Assembly: GCA_026786335.1 (NCBI GenBank)
Contig: JAJAYG010000271.1
Coordinates: 1 to 5,804 of the forward strand
Direction of reading: 5' to 3'
Origin: Chitinophagales bacterium
GTDB lineage: Bacteria > Bacteroidota > Bacteroidia > Chitinophagales > UBA10324
Length of the DNA: 5,804 nt
Under the pieces are notes generated by a model. It worked only from the letters and a program-made list of their open reading frames with translations. It did not search any database and had not been told where the DNA came from. How positions within the stretch are numbered: the stretch's first letter is position 1; every line of letters begins with the position of its first letter. This document shows, piece by piece, positions 5,516-5,804 of the stretch. The position numbers and the translations under genes were made by a program.

Positions 5516-5804
5516 ATGAAATCCACAATCCACAATCCGCAATCCGCAATTTTTAGGGGTCTCTGGAAAATTAATTCCACCAAACAGTATTACGATAATC
5601 CGTGGATCAATGTGGTTGAACATCAGGTAACCAATCCTGCCGGCAATCCCGGAATTTATGCTGTGGTGCATTTTAAAAATGTCGCCATCTGCGTTCTGCC
5701 ATTGGATGATGATTACAACACATGGATTGTTGGTCAACATCGTTTCCCCATTGATGAATACAGTTGGGAAATTCCCGAAGGTGGTGGTGCGCATGATATT
5801 GATA
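5516..5804 (+). CDS. Nudix hydrolase, ADP-ribose pyrophosphatase-like, 5' part
   Basis: The frame runs from ATG 5516 to the window end without a stop (96 complete codons). After an unusual first stretch (STIHNPQSAI) the protein follows the pattern of ADP-ribose-type Nudix enzymes: YYDNPWINVVEHQV (25-38), PAGNPGIYAVVHFKN (41-55), a strand with LPLDDDYNTWIVGQHRF (61-77), and YSWEIPEGGG (82-91), which leads into the Nudix box. The REUxEExGU part of the box lies beyond the window, so catalytic residues cannot be checked. These enzymes hydrolyse nucleoside diphosphates linked to a moiety X, often ADP-ribose to AMP and ribose 5-phosphate. ATG 5516 is the only usual start before the conserved part, yet codons 2-11 are made of a 7-bp tandem repeat, so the N-terminus may be recently acquired. 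It is co-directional with the sirtuin gene. Confidence 0.85.
   Translation, partial: MKSTIHNPQSAIFRGLWKINSTKQYYDNPWINVVEHQVTNPAGNPGIYAVVHFKNVAICVLPLDDDYNTWIVGQHRFPIDEYSWEIPEGGGAHDID
5521..5548. repeat. four 7-bp tandem repeats ATCC(A/G)CA at the Nudix start
   Basis: Two copies of ATCCACA (5521-5534) are followed by two of ATCCGCA (5535-5548). They begin three bases after the start codon of the Nudix gene. Seven is not a multiple of three, so gain or loss of one unit would shift the frame. On the minus strand the repeat reads TGCGGAT/TGTGGAT, which I recall as a common Bacteroidota intergenic repeat. Confidence 0.8.

Noticed and set aside
5521..5548. CRISPR-like array
   Set aside because: The units are only 7 bp and directly adjacent with no spacers, and no cas genes are present.
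5510..5794. 94-residue minus-strand open frame
   Set aside because: It is the shadow of the Nudix gene. Its C-terminus (CGLRIVDCGFHK) is a translation of the 7-bp repeats.
1..5804. Defence, toxin-antitoxin or other undescribed multi-gene system
   Set aside because: The sirtuin is a compact CobB-like enzyme without the extra domains seen in defence SIR2 proteins (such as Thoeris ThsA or Argonaute-linked SIR2), and the neighbours are envelope proteins and a Nudix enzyme. Nothing supports a defence role.

Overview
The window looks like chromosomal DNA of a member of the Bacteroidota. Two genes or gene remnants end in type IX secretion (T9SS) C-terminal sorting domains. The DNA is AT-rich, gene starts lack clear Shine-Dalgarno sequences, two candidate promoters match the Bacteroidota -7 consensus TAnnTTTG, and the gaps hold several families of short inverted and tandem repeats of a kind I recall from this phylum. 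The exact genus cannot be read from the sequence.

Layout, left to right. (1) 1-819 (+): the 3' end of a large secreted protein with an SBBP-type propeller repeat, a PPC-like beta-sandwich and a T9SS sorting domain. (2) 820-946: a repeat element carrying a nested 16-bp palindrome. (3) 947-1411 (+): a small retropepsin-like aspartic protease. (4) 1470-2945 (+): a lipoprotein fusing a c-type cytochrome domain with CX4CH haem attachment to a YVTN-like beta-propeller, closed by a good intrinsic terminator. (5) 2946-3453: a gene-free stretch with two degenerate inverted-repeat elements. (6) 3454-3814 (+): a broken RCC1-repeat/T9SS gene in which an N-terminal stub is joined out of frame to the last residues of a sorting domain. 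(7) 3815-4071: a convergent gap with a near-perfect inverted repeat and a short tandem repeat. (8) 4072-4641 (-): an exported or membrane protein of unknown function. (9) 4721-5413 (+), divergent from it: a SIR2-family NAD-dependent protein deacylase. (10) 5426-5489: a second copy of the repeat seen at 829. (11) 5516 to the window end (+): the N-terminal half of a Nudix hydrolase of the ADP-ribose pyrophosphatase type, whose first codons are built from a 7-bp tandem repeat.

How the genes fit together. The clearest functional link is sirtuin plus Nudix hydrolase: sirtuins release O-acyl-ADP-ribose, and ADP-ribose-type Nudix enzymes are known to cleave ADP-ribose and, in some cases, O-acetyl-ADP-ribose. 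The left half mainly encodes envelope or surface proteins with no evident shared pathway. I see no CRISPR array, tRNA or rRNA gene, transposase gene, or recognisable defence or conflict system. The most unusual content is the number of different repeat families in the gaps, including one repeat nested in another and one that supplies the start of a gene.
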